This document shows positions 8,617 to 16,429 of a stretch of DNA of 64,000 bases, one piece after another. The notes under the pieces were generated by a model, which worked only from the letters and a program-made list of their open reading frames with translations, was not told where the DNA came from and did not search any database. Position 1 is the first letter of the stretch. Each line of letters starts with the position of its first letter. Location: NCBI GenBank assembly GCA_943370385.1, contig CALRQT020000004.1, positions 62,001-126,000 of the forward strand. The letters are read 5' to 3'. A program made the translations under genes and the position numbers. The stretch comes from BAIKAL-G1 sp943370385. GTDB lineage: Bacteria; Cyanobacteriota; Cyanobacteriia; PCC-6307; Cyanobiaceae.

Positions 8617-8715
8617 GGCAGGTCTGGCAAGGAAGGGTTCAAACGGGGCAAGACAAGACGCTGGACTGACGGGAACCAAGGGGAAAGGAATGGTCCTGAT
8701 GGGGGTCATGGGGTT

Positions 8716-8743
8716 GCTGAACACCAGCGCCGCGGTGTTCAGC
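8716..8743 (-). other. Intercistronic hairpin between ghaA and ghaB
   Basis: A perfect 10-bp inverted repeat (GCTGAACACC / GGTGTTCAGC) with an 8-nt loop in the 162-bp gap between ghaA and ghaB. No T-run follows on the minus strand, so it is more likely an RNA-processing or stability element than a terminator. Confidence 0.5.
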
Positions 8744-8778
8744 GATCGAACCCGCAGGGCCCTAGCCCTGGGTCGGAC

Positions 8779-9219
8779 TTAGGGCCTGGCCCCGGCCACC
8801 AGGTCCCTGGTCTGGGATTGTTCGGCTACTACCGAGTCGGCGGCTGGCGGGCTGATGCCTTGCTCCGGCAGGCTGTATTCGATCGAACGGATCCGCAGTT
8901 CCCGGCCGCTGAGGATCTCCTCCATCGGATGGTCACAACAGGGGGAGCGGTAGGCCTGCCCTTGGCTGGGGCTGTAGCTGGCCCCGCAGGGGAGACAGCG
9001 GGCCAGCAGGGGCGTTCGTTCGATCCGCAGTTCCGAACCGGCCAGCCAGGTGCCATTCACCAGGGCTCCCCAGGTGAACACCAGGGCATCCGGTTCCACG
9101 CAGGTGAAATCGCCCACCTGCAGGTGCACCACCTCCACGCTTGGAACCTGGGGTTGGTGTTGCTGCTTCCACTCTTGGAGCGATAGCAGCAGGCATTTGG
9201 TCATGTCGACTTCATGCAT
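8779..9219 (-). CDS. ghaA: GhaA, HypA-like zinc/nickel accessory protein
   Basis: A 146-residue protein beginning MHE, the invariant nickel-binding N-terminus of HypA. It has a zinc-ribbon C75-x2-C78 and a second cysteine pair at 94-95 (SPCCDHP) instead of the usual CxxC. The last 30 residues are a loose extension absent from typical HypA (about 115 residues). It starts 3 bp after the gdmH stop. Together with GhaB it should deliver Ni2+ to GdmH; in the characterised system both are needed for an active guanidinase. Confidence 0.85.
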   Translation of the reverse strand: MHEVDMTKCLLLSLQEWKQQHQPQVPSVEVVHLQVGDFTCVEPDALVFTWGALVNGTWLAGSELRIERTPLLARCLPCGASYSPSQGQAYRSPCCDHPMEEILSGRELRIRSIEYSLPEQGISPPAADSVVAEQSQTRDLVAGARP

Positions 9220-9222
9220 GGC

Positions 9223-10413
9223 CTATCTCCACTTGCGATCGACGGCCATGTTGCACTCCTTCGACAGCCAGCTAGGAGCTGATTTGCGCGGCAACTGGCC
9301 ACTCACCACCAGGTGGGCCATGGTGTCGCAGATCACCCGGGTGGCCATCAGGGAGGTCATGTCACTGACGTCGTAAGGGGGCGACACTTCGACAATCTCG
9401 AGGCCGCAGACCGGCACGTTGCGCACGATCAGCTCCAGCAGCTTGAGGGCTTCGCGGGGCAGCAGGCCCCCCGGCTCGGGCCAGCCGGTGCCCGGCACAA
9501 AGCCCGCATCGATGCAATCGATGTCAAAGGAGATGTACACACAATCGGTGCCATCGGTGGCCCGCTCAATCGCGTATTTGGCGGCGGCTTCTAGCCCCAT
9601 GTCGCAGATGTCGGTGACCGTGAGCACGTTGGTGCCGCGCTCGCGGCAGACCTTCACCCCTTCGCGGGGCACCTGCCAGCCGCCGATACCCAATTGCACC
9701 AGGTTTTCAGCCGGGGCATTGGCCATGTTGGTGGCATGGAACCAGGGGCAGGTGTGCATCCGTTCGTCGAGGTCGATCTCCTGGGTATCGACGTGGCGAT
9801 CGAAATGGATGATGCCCACCTTCTTATCGCCCAGGTGGCGGCAGACGCCGCGCACGGTGGGGAAGCCGATCGAATGGTCGCCGCCGAGGATGATCGGGAA
9901 GGCGCCACTGGAGAACACGTGGGCGATGCCTTTGGAGATCTGGTCAAACGACTTTTCGTTGTTGGCCGGGATCGTGAAGATGTCACCGACATCGCAGAGC
10001 TTGATCTGCTCGCGCAGATCCACGCCCATTTCGTAGTTGTAGGGCGTGTAAAGGGCCGAGATGCGGCGAATGCCCTGGGGACCAAAGCGGGTGCCGGGGC
10101 GATAGGTGGTGCCGCTGTCGTGGGGTACCCCCACGATCGCCACATCAAATTCCCCCACCCGATGCACATCCTCGATGTAGGGGGCCTTCATAAAGGTGTT
10201 GATGCCCGCGTAGTGGGGCAATTCACCCCGGGAGAAGGTGGAGATGCGCCGATCCACAATGCTCTCGGCCGCTTCCAGGCCGTAGCGCAGGCCCTGGTCC
10301 ACTTCCTGTTGCCAGCCGGTGAGGGGCAGGGCCCGTTCTTTCTCCAGGGCGGCCATCCCCTCGGTGGGATGGCGCCGCTCAAAGGGGCTCGAAGCGTCAG
10401 CGACGTCCGTCAT
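9223..10413 (-). CDS. gdmH: Guanidine hydrolase (Ni2+-dependent guanidinase)
   Basis: A 396-residue ureohydrolase-fold protein, annotated by default as agmatinase. Metal ligands are visible in the three family motifs: GGDHS (H180), DRHVD (D205, H207, D209) and SFDIDCID (D297, D299). It has an N-terminal extension of about 70 residues and a GTGWPEPGG loop (308-316), both typical of the guanidine hydrolase clade (Synechocystis Sll1077) rather than agmatinase or arginase. Reaction: guanidine + water to urea + ammonia. The identity is strongly supported by the guanidine-I riboswitch immediately upstream and the HypA/HypB-like genes downstream. First gene of an eight-gene minus-strand operon. Confidence 0.93.
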   Translation of the reverse strand: MTDVADASSPFERRHPTEGMAALEKERALPLTGWQQEVDQGLRYGLEAAESIVDRRISTFSRGELPHYAGINTFMKAPYIEDVHRVGEFDVAIVGVPHDSGTTYRPGTRFGPQGIRRISALYTPYNYEMGVDLREQIKLCDVGDIFTIPANNEKSFDQISKGIAHVFSSGAFPIILGGDHSIGFPTVRGVCRHLGDKKVGIIHFDRHVDTQEIDLDERMHTCPWFHATNMANAPAENLVQLGIGGWQVPREGVKVCRERGTNVLTVTDICDMGLEAAAKYAIERATDGTDCVYISFDIDCIDAGFVPGTGWPEPGGLLPREALKLLELIVRNVPVCGLEIVEVSPPYDVSDMTSLMATRVICDTMAHLVVSGQLPRKSAPSWLSKECNMAVDRKWR

Positions 10414-10440
10414 GGGGGCAGGGGGGCTGTGGGGGGGCGG

Positions 10441-10575
10441 TCTCCCGGGCTTTTATCCCTCCGTGCCACCGAAGGGGCTTGCTTGGCAGCAGGCCCCTTC
10501 GGTGCGTCCCTCTCGGACCAGGCACCCAGCCCATCCGGTTGCCCGCATGTGCTCGGTCGGAACCCTAGGAACAGC
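10441..10575 (-). promoter_or_regulatory. Guanidine-I riboswitch (ykkC class)
   Basis: On the minus strand the leader of gdmH contains, in order, the conserved blocks CTAGGGTTCCG, CTGGTCCGAGAG and CACGGAGGGATAAAAGCC followed by CGGGAGA, the diagnostic segments of the ykkC/guanidine-I aptamer. Between the second and third blocks is a long variable hairpin (ACCGAAGGGGC pairing with GCCCCTTCGGT). The aptamer ends only 27 nt before the gdmH ATG, leaving no room for a separate terminator. Control is therefore probably at translation start or through the aptamer's own 3' strand. Ligand binding is expected to turn the operon on. Confidence 0.95.
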
Positions 10576-10691
10576 TATCCGCCCAGGGATGGTGTCGCCC
10601 CGGGCCTGGGCAGGTTGTACCAGCCGCTACCGAACTTCCATTGCCCTCGGCCAACAGTGCCCGGGCCAGCCCCCCTGCCCAGGCATCGCCC

Positions 10692-11555
10692 ATGGATCTG
10701 CTCCTGTTCCACAGCCTCTGGGGCTTCGAGGGCAGCCTGGAGGCCGCCCTGGTCCGGGCCCAGAGCCGGGGCTTCGATGGCCTGGAGCTCAACCTGCGCC
10801 ACCCGGTGCTGGCCGGTCGTTCCCTCGCCGATGCCGCCGACCAATTGGGTCAGGCCAATCTCCGCCTGGTGGTGGAACTGGTCACCGGGGGCGACTACGT
10901 GCCCGACCTGGCGTGCGGGGTGGATGGCCACTTGGCTGAGCTGGAGCAGCAGTTGGCGGCCTGCCCGAGCCTGGCGCCCCTGAAGGTGACGGTGATCACT
11001 GGCAGCGACAGCTGGAGTTGGCGCGAGCAGGAGCGGTTCTGGCCCCGGGCGATCGCCTTGGCCCAGGCCAGTGGCCTGGCGGTGAGTTTTGAAACCCATC
11101 GCTCCCGCAGCCTGGCCAATCCCTGGGCCATGGCCGACTGGCTGGCGGCCTTCCCGGGCTTGCGGCTCACGGCCGACCTCAGCCACTGGTGCGTGGTGGC
11201 CGAGCGGCTGATGACGCCGGAGCTGGCACCGATCCAGGCGATGGCGGCCCACGTGGACCACATCCATGCCCGCATTGGCCATGCCCAGGGGCCCCAGGTG
11301 AACCATCCCTTTGCGCCGGAACATCACCAGGCGTTGGCGGCCCATCTCGCCTGCTGGCAGTTGTTCGCCGCAAGCCAGGCCAATCGCCAAGCCCAACACT
11401 CTGGCGATCACCAGCCCCGGCCCCTCACCCTGACGCCCGAATTCGGTCCCGATGGCTACCTGCCCACCCTGCCGTACACCAACCAGCCCGTGGCCGATCT
11501 GCTCGAGATCAACACGGCGATGGCGGCCTGGTTGCGCCAAGAATTGGGCTCCTAG
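10692..11555 (+). CDS. Sugar phosphate isomerase/epimerase-like TIM-barrel protein
   Basis: A 287-residue protein with xylose-isomerase-like TIM-barrel features: an N-terminal strand with GFDGLELNLRHP, a mid-protein VSFETHRSRSL strand carrying Glu and His, LTADLSHW (Asp, His), and HVDHIHARIGHAQGPQV, plus LTPEFGPDGY near the end. These acidic and histidine residues would bind a divalent metal. It is divergent from the guanidine operon, with the riboswitch in the shared 278-bp gap. Substrate unknown. I chose the ATG at 10692 because the first strand starts right there. Confidence 0.75.
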   Translation: MDLLLFHSLWGFEGSLEAALVRAQSRGFDGLELNLRHPVLAGRSLADAADQLGQANLRLVVELVTGGDYVPDLACGVDGHLAELEQQLAACPSLAPLKVTVITGSDSWSWREQERFWPRAIALAQASGLAVSFETHRSRSLANPWAMADWLAAFPGLRLTADLSHWCVVAERLMTPELAPIQAMAAHVDHIHARIGHAQGPQVNHPFAPEHHQALAAHLACWQLFAASQANRQAQHSGDHQPRPLTLTPEFGPDGYLPTLPYTNQPVADLLEINTAMAAWLRQELGS

Positions 11556-11609
11556 AGCCCTGGTGGAGGCCAATCCATCGGCCCAGGGCGTGCGGCTAAG
11601 GGAGCTGAA

Positions 11610-12461
11610 TCAGCCCTTGACGGCATCCCCGGAGGCGCTGGGCAGGATATAGCGCTGCAAGCCAATGAACACCGCCAACACCGGCAGGATCGATACCACC
11701 GATCCGGCTGCCACCAGGCGCCAGTCGAGGGAGAAACTGCTGGCTAGTTGTTGTAAGCCCAGGGGCAGGGTGTAGAGCTTGGGGTCATCGAGGATCACCA
11801 GGGGCCAGAGGAAGTCGCTCCAGGTGCCGATGAACACAAACATGGCCAGGGTGATCAGGTCGGCCCGGGCCGCAGGAACCATCACGTTCCACCATTCGCC
11901 CAGGGGCGTGCAGCCATCAATGCGGGCCGCCTCCTCGAGTTCGGCCGGCACCCCGGCAAAACTTTGGCGCAGTAAAAAGATGCCAAAGGCCGTGGCGGCC
12001 TGGGGCAGGATCAGGGCCAGCAAGGTATTGCGCAGGCCCAGCTGCACCATTAACAGATAGAGCGGGATCATCACCACCTGAAACGGAATCAGGATCGTGG
12101 CCACCACCAGGGCCAGCACCATGCCCCGGCCGGCAAAGCGCATCCGGGCCAGGGGATAGGCCGCCAGGGAGCAGAACAGCAGGTTGGCGACCACGGCGAT
12201 GCCACTGACAATCGTGCTGTTGAGGATGTACCCCAACATCGGGTTATCCGTGAACAAGCGCCCGTAGGCCTCCAGGCTGGGCTGGCTGGGGAGCAGGCCC
12301 GGGGGACTGGTGAAGATGTCTTCGGCCGGGCCCTTGAGGGAGGTGCTCACCAGCCAGATCAGGGGCAGCAGCATCGCCAGGGCCAGCACCAGCAGCAGCG
12401 CCAGCTGCAGGGCCTTCGCCAGGGTGGGTGCCCAGGGGGTTGTCGCTGCCGCTTTGCTCAT
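11610..12461 (-). CDS. Carbohydrate ABC transporter permease (MalG type)
   Basis: A 283-residue membrane protein with six predicted transmembrane segments. Its EAA motif ELEEAARIDGCTPLGEWWNV is the signature of MalG/UgpE/GgtD-type inner-membrane components of sugar importers. The start overlaps the leuA stop by 4 bp, so it is expressed behind leuA. No binding protein, second permease or ATPase is next to it, so it is an orphan subunit whose partners must lie elsewhere. A glucosylglycerol or disaccharide substrate is possible but not shown. Confidence 0.85.
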   Translation of the reverse strand: MSKAAATTPWAPTLAKALQLALLLVLALAMLLPLIWLVSTSLKGPAEDIFTSPPGLLPSQPSLEAYGRLFTDNPMLGYILNSTIVSGIAVVANLLFCSLAAYPLARMRFAGRGMVLALVVATILIPFQVVMIPLYLLMVQLGLRNTLLALILPQAATAFGIFLLRQSFAGVPAELEEAARIDGCTPLGEWWNVMVPAARADLITLAMFVFIGTWSDFLWPLVILDDPKLYTLPLGLQQLASSFSLDWRLVAAGSVVSILPVLAVFIGLQRYILPSASGDAVKG

Positions 12462-14083
12462 AGCCGGGGCAGTTCGGCCTGGGGCAGGGGCGCCAGTTGG
12501 GGATGGAGCGGCGTCCGTTGGCTGCCCGCCACCAGCCGGTTGAGGGCATTCACAAAGGCCTGGCCTGCGGCCACCACGATGTCGGTGTCGGCGGCATGGC
12601 CGGAATAGAGCACCCCATCGCGGCGCAGCCGGATCGTGACCTCGCCCATGGCATCAATGCCTTCGGTGACCGATTTCACCGAAAATTCCACCAGCTCGTT
12701 GGGAACCTGGGCGAGGCGATTGAGGGCCTGGCAGACCGCATCCACCGGTCCGGTGCCGATCGAGGCCTCGGTGCGTTCGCTGCCCTCGCTATCGATCAGG
12801 GTGACCGTGGCGGTGGGCTGCAGGTTGGTGCCCGTGCTCACCTGCACCAACTTCAGGCTGAAGCGCCCTTCATCCTGCTGCTGCACTTGCTCGCTCACGA
12901 TCGCCTCGAGATCGCGGTCGCTGATCTCGCGTTTGCGGTCGGCCAGCTCCTTGAAGCGGGCAAAGGCATCATCGAGGTCCTGGCGCTCCAGGTTGTAGCC
13001 GAGCTCCTCGAGGCGGGCGCGGAAGGCGCTGCGGCCCGAGAGCTTGCCCAGGGAGATGCGGTTATCGGCCAGGCCGATCGTGCGGGCGTCGATGATCTCG
13101 TAGGTGAGACGATTTTTGAGCACGCCATCTTGGTGAATGCCCGATTCATGGGCGAAGGCATTGGCCCCCACAATCGCCTTGTTGGGCTGCACGGCCATGC
13201 CGGTGAGGTTCGACACCAGCCGCGAGGTTTTGTAGATCTCCTCGGTGCGAATGCCCGTGATCGGCTCGCTGCTTTCGGCGGGGCGCCCCAGGAAGGGATT
13301 GAAGTAGGTGCGCCGCACATAGAGCGCCATCACTAATTCTTCCAGCGAGGCATTGCCGGCCCGTTCACCGATGCCGTTGATCGTGCATTCGAGCTGGCGG
13401 GCGCCGTTTTTGACGGCCTCGAGGAAATTGGCCACGGCCAGGCCCAGGTCGTTGTGACCATGGACCGAGAGTACCGCCTGGTCGATGTTGGGCACATGCT
13501 CATTGATGCCCTTAATCAGGGCGCCAAATTCGGCCGGGGTGGTGTAGCCCACCGTGTCGGGGATGTTGATCGTGGTGGCGCCAGCGGCGATCGCCGCCTC
13601 AATCACCGGATAGAGGAATTCGGGATCGGAGCGGCCGGCATCTTCACAGGAAAACTCCACGTCGTCGACGAGGGAGCGGGCATAGGCCACCATCTCGCCG
13701 GCAATTTGCAACACCTCGCTGCGGGTTTTGCGCAGTTTGTGCTCGAGGTGGATGTCGCTGGTGGCAATAAAGGTGTGGATGCGGCGCCGCACGGCTGGCG
13801 CCACGGCATCGGCGCAGGCCTTGATGTCGCCCTTGGCGGCCCGGGCCAGGCCGCAGATCACCGGGCCATCGGCCGTGCCCACGGTGCCGGCAATGCGTTG
13901 CACGGCATTGAAATCACCGGGGCTGGCAAAGGGGAAGCCCGCTTCGATGATGTCCACCTTGAGGCGGGCCAGCTGTTGGGCGATCGCCAGCTTCTCCTCG
14001 AGGTTGAGGCTGGCGCCAGGGGACTGTTCCCCATCGCGCAGGGTGGTATCGAAGATCAATACCTGGCCGGGATCGCGGGCCAT
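12458..14083 (-). CDS. leuA: 2-isopropylmalate synthase
   Basis: A 541-residue HMGL-family enzyme catalysing the first step of leucine synthesis, condensation of acetyl-CoA with 2-oxoisovalerate. Visible are the catalytic segment FDTTLRDGEQSPGASL at the N-terminus, SVHGHNDLGLAVANF (metal-binding HxH) and GERAGNASLEE, followed by the C-terminal LeuA regulatory domain (about 395-520) that senses leucine. Length fits bacterial type 1 LeuA. The downstream sugar permease overlaps its stop codon. Confidence 0.96.
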   Translation of the reverse strand: MARDPGQVLIFDTTLRDGEQSPGASLNLEEKLAIAQQLARLKVDIIEAGFPFASPGDFNAVQRIAGTVGTADGPVICGLARAAKGDIKACADAVAPAVRRRIHTFIATSDIHLEHKLRKTRSEVLQIAGEMVAYARSLVDDVEFSCEDAGRSDPEFLYPVIEAAIAAGATTINIPDTVGYTTPAEFGALIKGINEHVPNIDQAVLSVHGHNDLGLAVANFLEAVKNGARQLECTINGIGERAGNASLEELVMALYVRRTYFNPFLGRPAESSEPITGIRTEEIYKTSRLVSNLTGMAVQPNKAIVGANAFAHESGIHQDGVLKNRLTYEIIDARTIGLADNRISLGKLSGRSAFRARLEELGYNLERQDLDDAFARFKELADRKREISDRDLEAIVSEQVQQQDEGRFSLKLVQVSTGTNLQPTATVTLIDSEGSERTEASIGTGPVDAVCQALNRLAQVPNELVEFSVKSVTEGIDAMGEVTIRLRRDGVLYSGHAADTDIVVAAGQAFVNALNRLVAGSQRTPLHPQLAPLPQAELPRL

Positions 14084-14121
14084 GGGACGAAAAGGCGGAA
14101 TGAGTATGAGTTGGAACCAGT

Positions 14122-14658
14122 CTAGGGGGTGTTGCGGCTGAACACCGGCGCCTGCAGGGCCTCGGACCGTTCCAGCTGGGGCCGGAGGCTGGCCAGGTCC
14201 CAGAAGCGGTCCACCGCGTTGCGCAGCTCCCGCGGCACCATGCCATCGGTGTTGATCAGCACGATCTTCAGGCCCCGGGCCCGCAGCACCTCCACCGTGC
14301 GCTCCAGGTCGCGGCTGCCACTGAGCAGCCAGACCACATCGGTGCGGCCGGAAACGGCCATCAGGTCGAGGGCGATTTCCACCTCCAGGTTGGCCCGGGC
14401 GTACTGGCGCTGATCCGGGTCATGGCCGAATTCGCGCAGGGGCTTGGTGCGCACGCTGAAGCCCAAGCTGGTGAGGGCATCCCGGAAGGGGCGCTGGTCG
14501 GTGTTGTCCTTCAGGCCCAGATACCAGAAGGCGCTGCCCACCTCCAGGTCCGGCTGGGCCGAGGCCAACTCCATCAGCCGGCGCGGGTCAAAGAACCAGC
14601 CCAGTTTTTGCTGGGTGTAAAACATGCTGTGGCCATCGACCGCCAAGGCCAGCTGCAT
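14122..14658 (-). CDS. NYN-domain (LabA/DUF88-like) protein
   Basis: A 178-residue PIN-like NYN-domain protein. It starts with a hydrophobic strand ending in D8 (ALAVDGHSMFY), has VEIALDLMAVSGRTDVVWLLSGSRDLERTVEVLR with the clustered acidic residues of the nuclease site, and KIVLINTDGMVPREL. The usual DNAN motif is replaced by DGHS. Cyanobacterial relatives include LabA of the circadian output pathway, but the role of this one is unknown. It is co-oriented with leuA, 38 bp upstream of it. Confidence 0.75.
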   Translation of the reverse strand: MQLALAVDGHSMFYTQQKLGWFFDPRRLMELASAQPDLEVGSAFWYLGLKDNTDQRPFRDALTSLGFSVRTKPLREFGHDPDQRQYARANLEVEIALDLMAVSGRTDVVWLLSGSRDLERTVEVLRARGLKIVLINTDGMVPRELRNAVDRFWDLASLRPQLERSEALQAPVFSRNTP

Positions 14659-14725
14659 GGCACCTCGTCTGATTGGACCAGCCTAGGAGAGGCGCCTAGA
14701 GTGATTCCAATGCAGGGGAAGGGAC

Positions 14726-16360
14726 TTGGCTGCCGGCGACCAGGCCAGCTTCACTCCTGCGTCCGCCGATCGTCCCGTGGCTGCAGCCGCCGGGGGGGAT
14801 CTGGCCCTGGTGTTGCATGCCCACCTGCCCTATGTCCATTCCAGTGAGCCGGGCTCCTTGGAGGAGGACTGGTATTTCCAGGCCCTGCTCGAGTGTTATC
14901 TGCCCCTGCTCGACGCCCTGGAGGCTGCGGCGGCCGACCCCAGCCAGCGGCCCCGGCTGAGCCTGGGGCTTTCGCCCACCCTGCTCTCGCTGCTGAGCAG
15001 TCCCCTGCTGGCCGAGCGCTTCGGGCCCTGGCTGGCCGTGCGGCTGCAGCTGCTCGATCGGGCCCCAGCCCCCTATGGCCTGGCCAGCGCCGATCTGGCC
15101 CGCCAGCTCAGTCACGCCGAGGCGAGCTGGCGCGCCTGCGGCGGCAACCTCGTGCCCCGTTTCCGGCGCCTGCAGGAGCAGGGCGTGCTCGACCTGCTCA
15201 CCTGCGCCGCCACCCACGGCTATTTGCCCCTGCTGCGCGACCGGCCCGAGGCGGTGCGCGGCCAATTGCTCACGGCGGTGCGGGAGCACGAGCGGCTGCT
15301 GGGGGTGCGCCCCCAGGGGATCTGGCTGCCGGAATGCGCTTACTACGAAGGCCTCGACCAGCTGCTGCTGGCCTGCGGCCTGCGCTACGCCGTGCTCGAT
15401 GGCCATGGCCTGCTCCATGGCCTGCCCCGGCCCCGCTATGGGGTGTATGCCCCGATCTGCTCGCCCGCCGGCATGGCCTTCTTCGGCCGTGATAGCGAGG
15501 CCACCCTGCCGGTTTGGAGTGCCCGCGATGGCTATCCGGGCCAGGCGGCCTACCGGGAATTTCACCGCGACCTGGGCTGGGACCTGGATCCCCAGGACCT
15601 GGCCGCCCTTGGCATCGGCTGCCCCCGCCCCCTCGGCCTGAAGCTGCACCGGGTCAGCGGCCGCAATTGTCCCCTCGATGGCAAGCAGCCCTACGACCCC
15701 GCCGCCGCCAGTGCCCTGGCCGCCGAGCACGCCGGGGATTACCTGGCCGGCCGGGCCGCCCAGCTGGCCGGGCTGGGCGGCGCCATGGCCCGGCGCCCCC
15801 TGCTGGTGGCCCCCTTCGATGCCGAACTGTTTGGCCACTGGTGGTACGAAGGCCCCCAGTTTTTGCAGGCCCTGTTCCGCCAGGCGGCTGGCAGCGGCGT
15901 CAGCCTGGTGACCCTGCGCGAGACCCTCAGCCGCGGCGACGCCCTGCAGGTTTGCCAGCCCTCGCCCTCGAGCTGGGGCCAGGGCGGCTACCACAACTAT
16001 TGGCTCAATGACAGCAATGCCTGGGTGGTGCCGGAGTGGCACCGGGCCTCCACCGTGATGGTGGAGCAGGTGAACCGGGGGGTGGGCAGCACCCGGGCCC
16101 GGGACCTGCTCAACCAGGCGGCCCGGGAGTTGCTGCTGGCCCAAAGCTCCGACTGGAGCTTCATCCTGCGGGCCGGCACCACCACCGACCTGGCCCGGGA
16201 GCGGATCCATCGCCACCTGGAGCGCTACTGGCGCCTGATGGCGGCAATCGACGCCGGCAGCGAACCGCCCACCGGCTGGCTGGCCGCGGTTCAGGCGGAG
16301 GATGGCCTCTTCCCCCTGGTCAATGCCGCCGACTGGGCCAGCTGGATCCGGGTCGCCTAG
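14726..16360 (+). CDS. GH57 family 1,4-alpha-glucan branching-enzyme-like protein
   Basis: A 544-residue glycoside hydrolase family 57 protein: N-terminal VLHAHLPYVH, GIWLPECAYY with the predicted nucleophile E203, and PFDAELFGHWWYEG with the predicted acid/base D365, followed by a C-terminal helical domain (STRARDLLNQAARELLLAQSSDW). GH57 branching enzymes form alpha-1,6 branches in glycogen. The TTG start is backed by a strong purine-rich ribosome-binding site (AGGGGAAGGGA) just upstream. A long antisense frame covering the same interval is a shadow. Confidence 0.88.
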   Translation: MAAGDQASFTPASADRPVAAAAGGDLALVLHAHLPYVHSSEPGSLEEDWYFQALLECYLPLLDALEAAAADPSQRPRLSLGLSPTLLSLLSSPLLAERFGPWLAVRLQLLDRAPAPYGLASADLARQLSHAEASWRACGGNLVPRFRRLQEQGVLDLLTCAATHGYLPLLRDRPEAVRGQLLTAVREHERLLGVRPQGIWLPECAYYEGLDQLLLACGLRYAVLDGHGLLHGLPRPRYGVYAPICSPAGMAFFGRDSEATLPVWSARDGYPGQAAYREFHRDLGWDLDPQDLAALGIGCPRPLGLKLHRVSGRNCPLDGKQPYDPAAASALAAEHAGDYLAGRAAQLAGLGGAMARRPLLVAPFDAELFGHWWYEGPQFLQALFRQAAGSGVSLVTLRETLSRGDALQVCQPSPSSWGQGGYHNYWLNDSNAWVVPEWHRASTVMVEQVNRGVGSTRARDLLNQAARELLLAQSSDWSFILRAGTTTDLARERIHRHLERYWRLMAAIDAGSEPPTGWLAAVQAEDGLFPLVNAADWASWIRVA

Positions 16361-16429
16361 GGGCGCCCCCTGGCTATAAAGCATTGCTCTGGCTGGTTTG
16401 CTGCCCCTTCAGCCCCCTCGGAGGGCTTC

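Noticed and set aside
7879..9219. Hydrogenase maturation hypAB
   Set aside because: No hydrogenase or other hyp genes are in the window, and the genes sit inside the guanidinase operon.
9223..10413. Agmatinase (speB) as product name
   Set aside because: The guanidine-I riboswitch, HypA/HypB-like neighbours, N-terminal extension and GTGWPEPGG loop favour guanidine hydrolase.
14696..16384. 562-codon minus-strand open frame
   Set aside because: Exactly antisense to the GH57 gene, whose catalytic motifs are intact.
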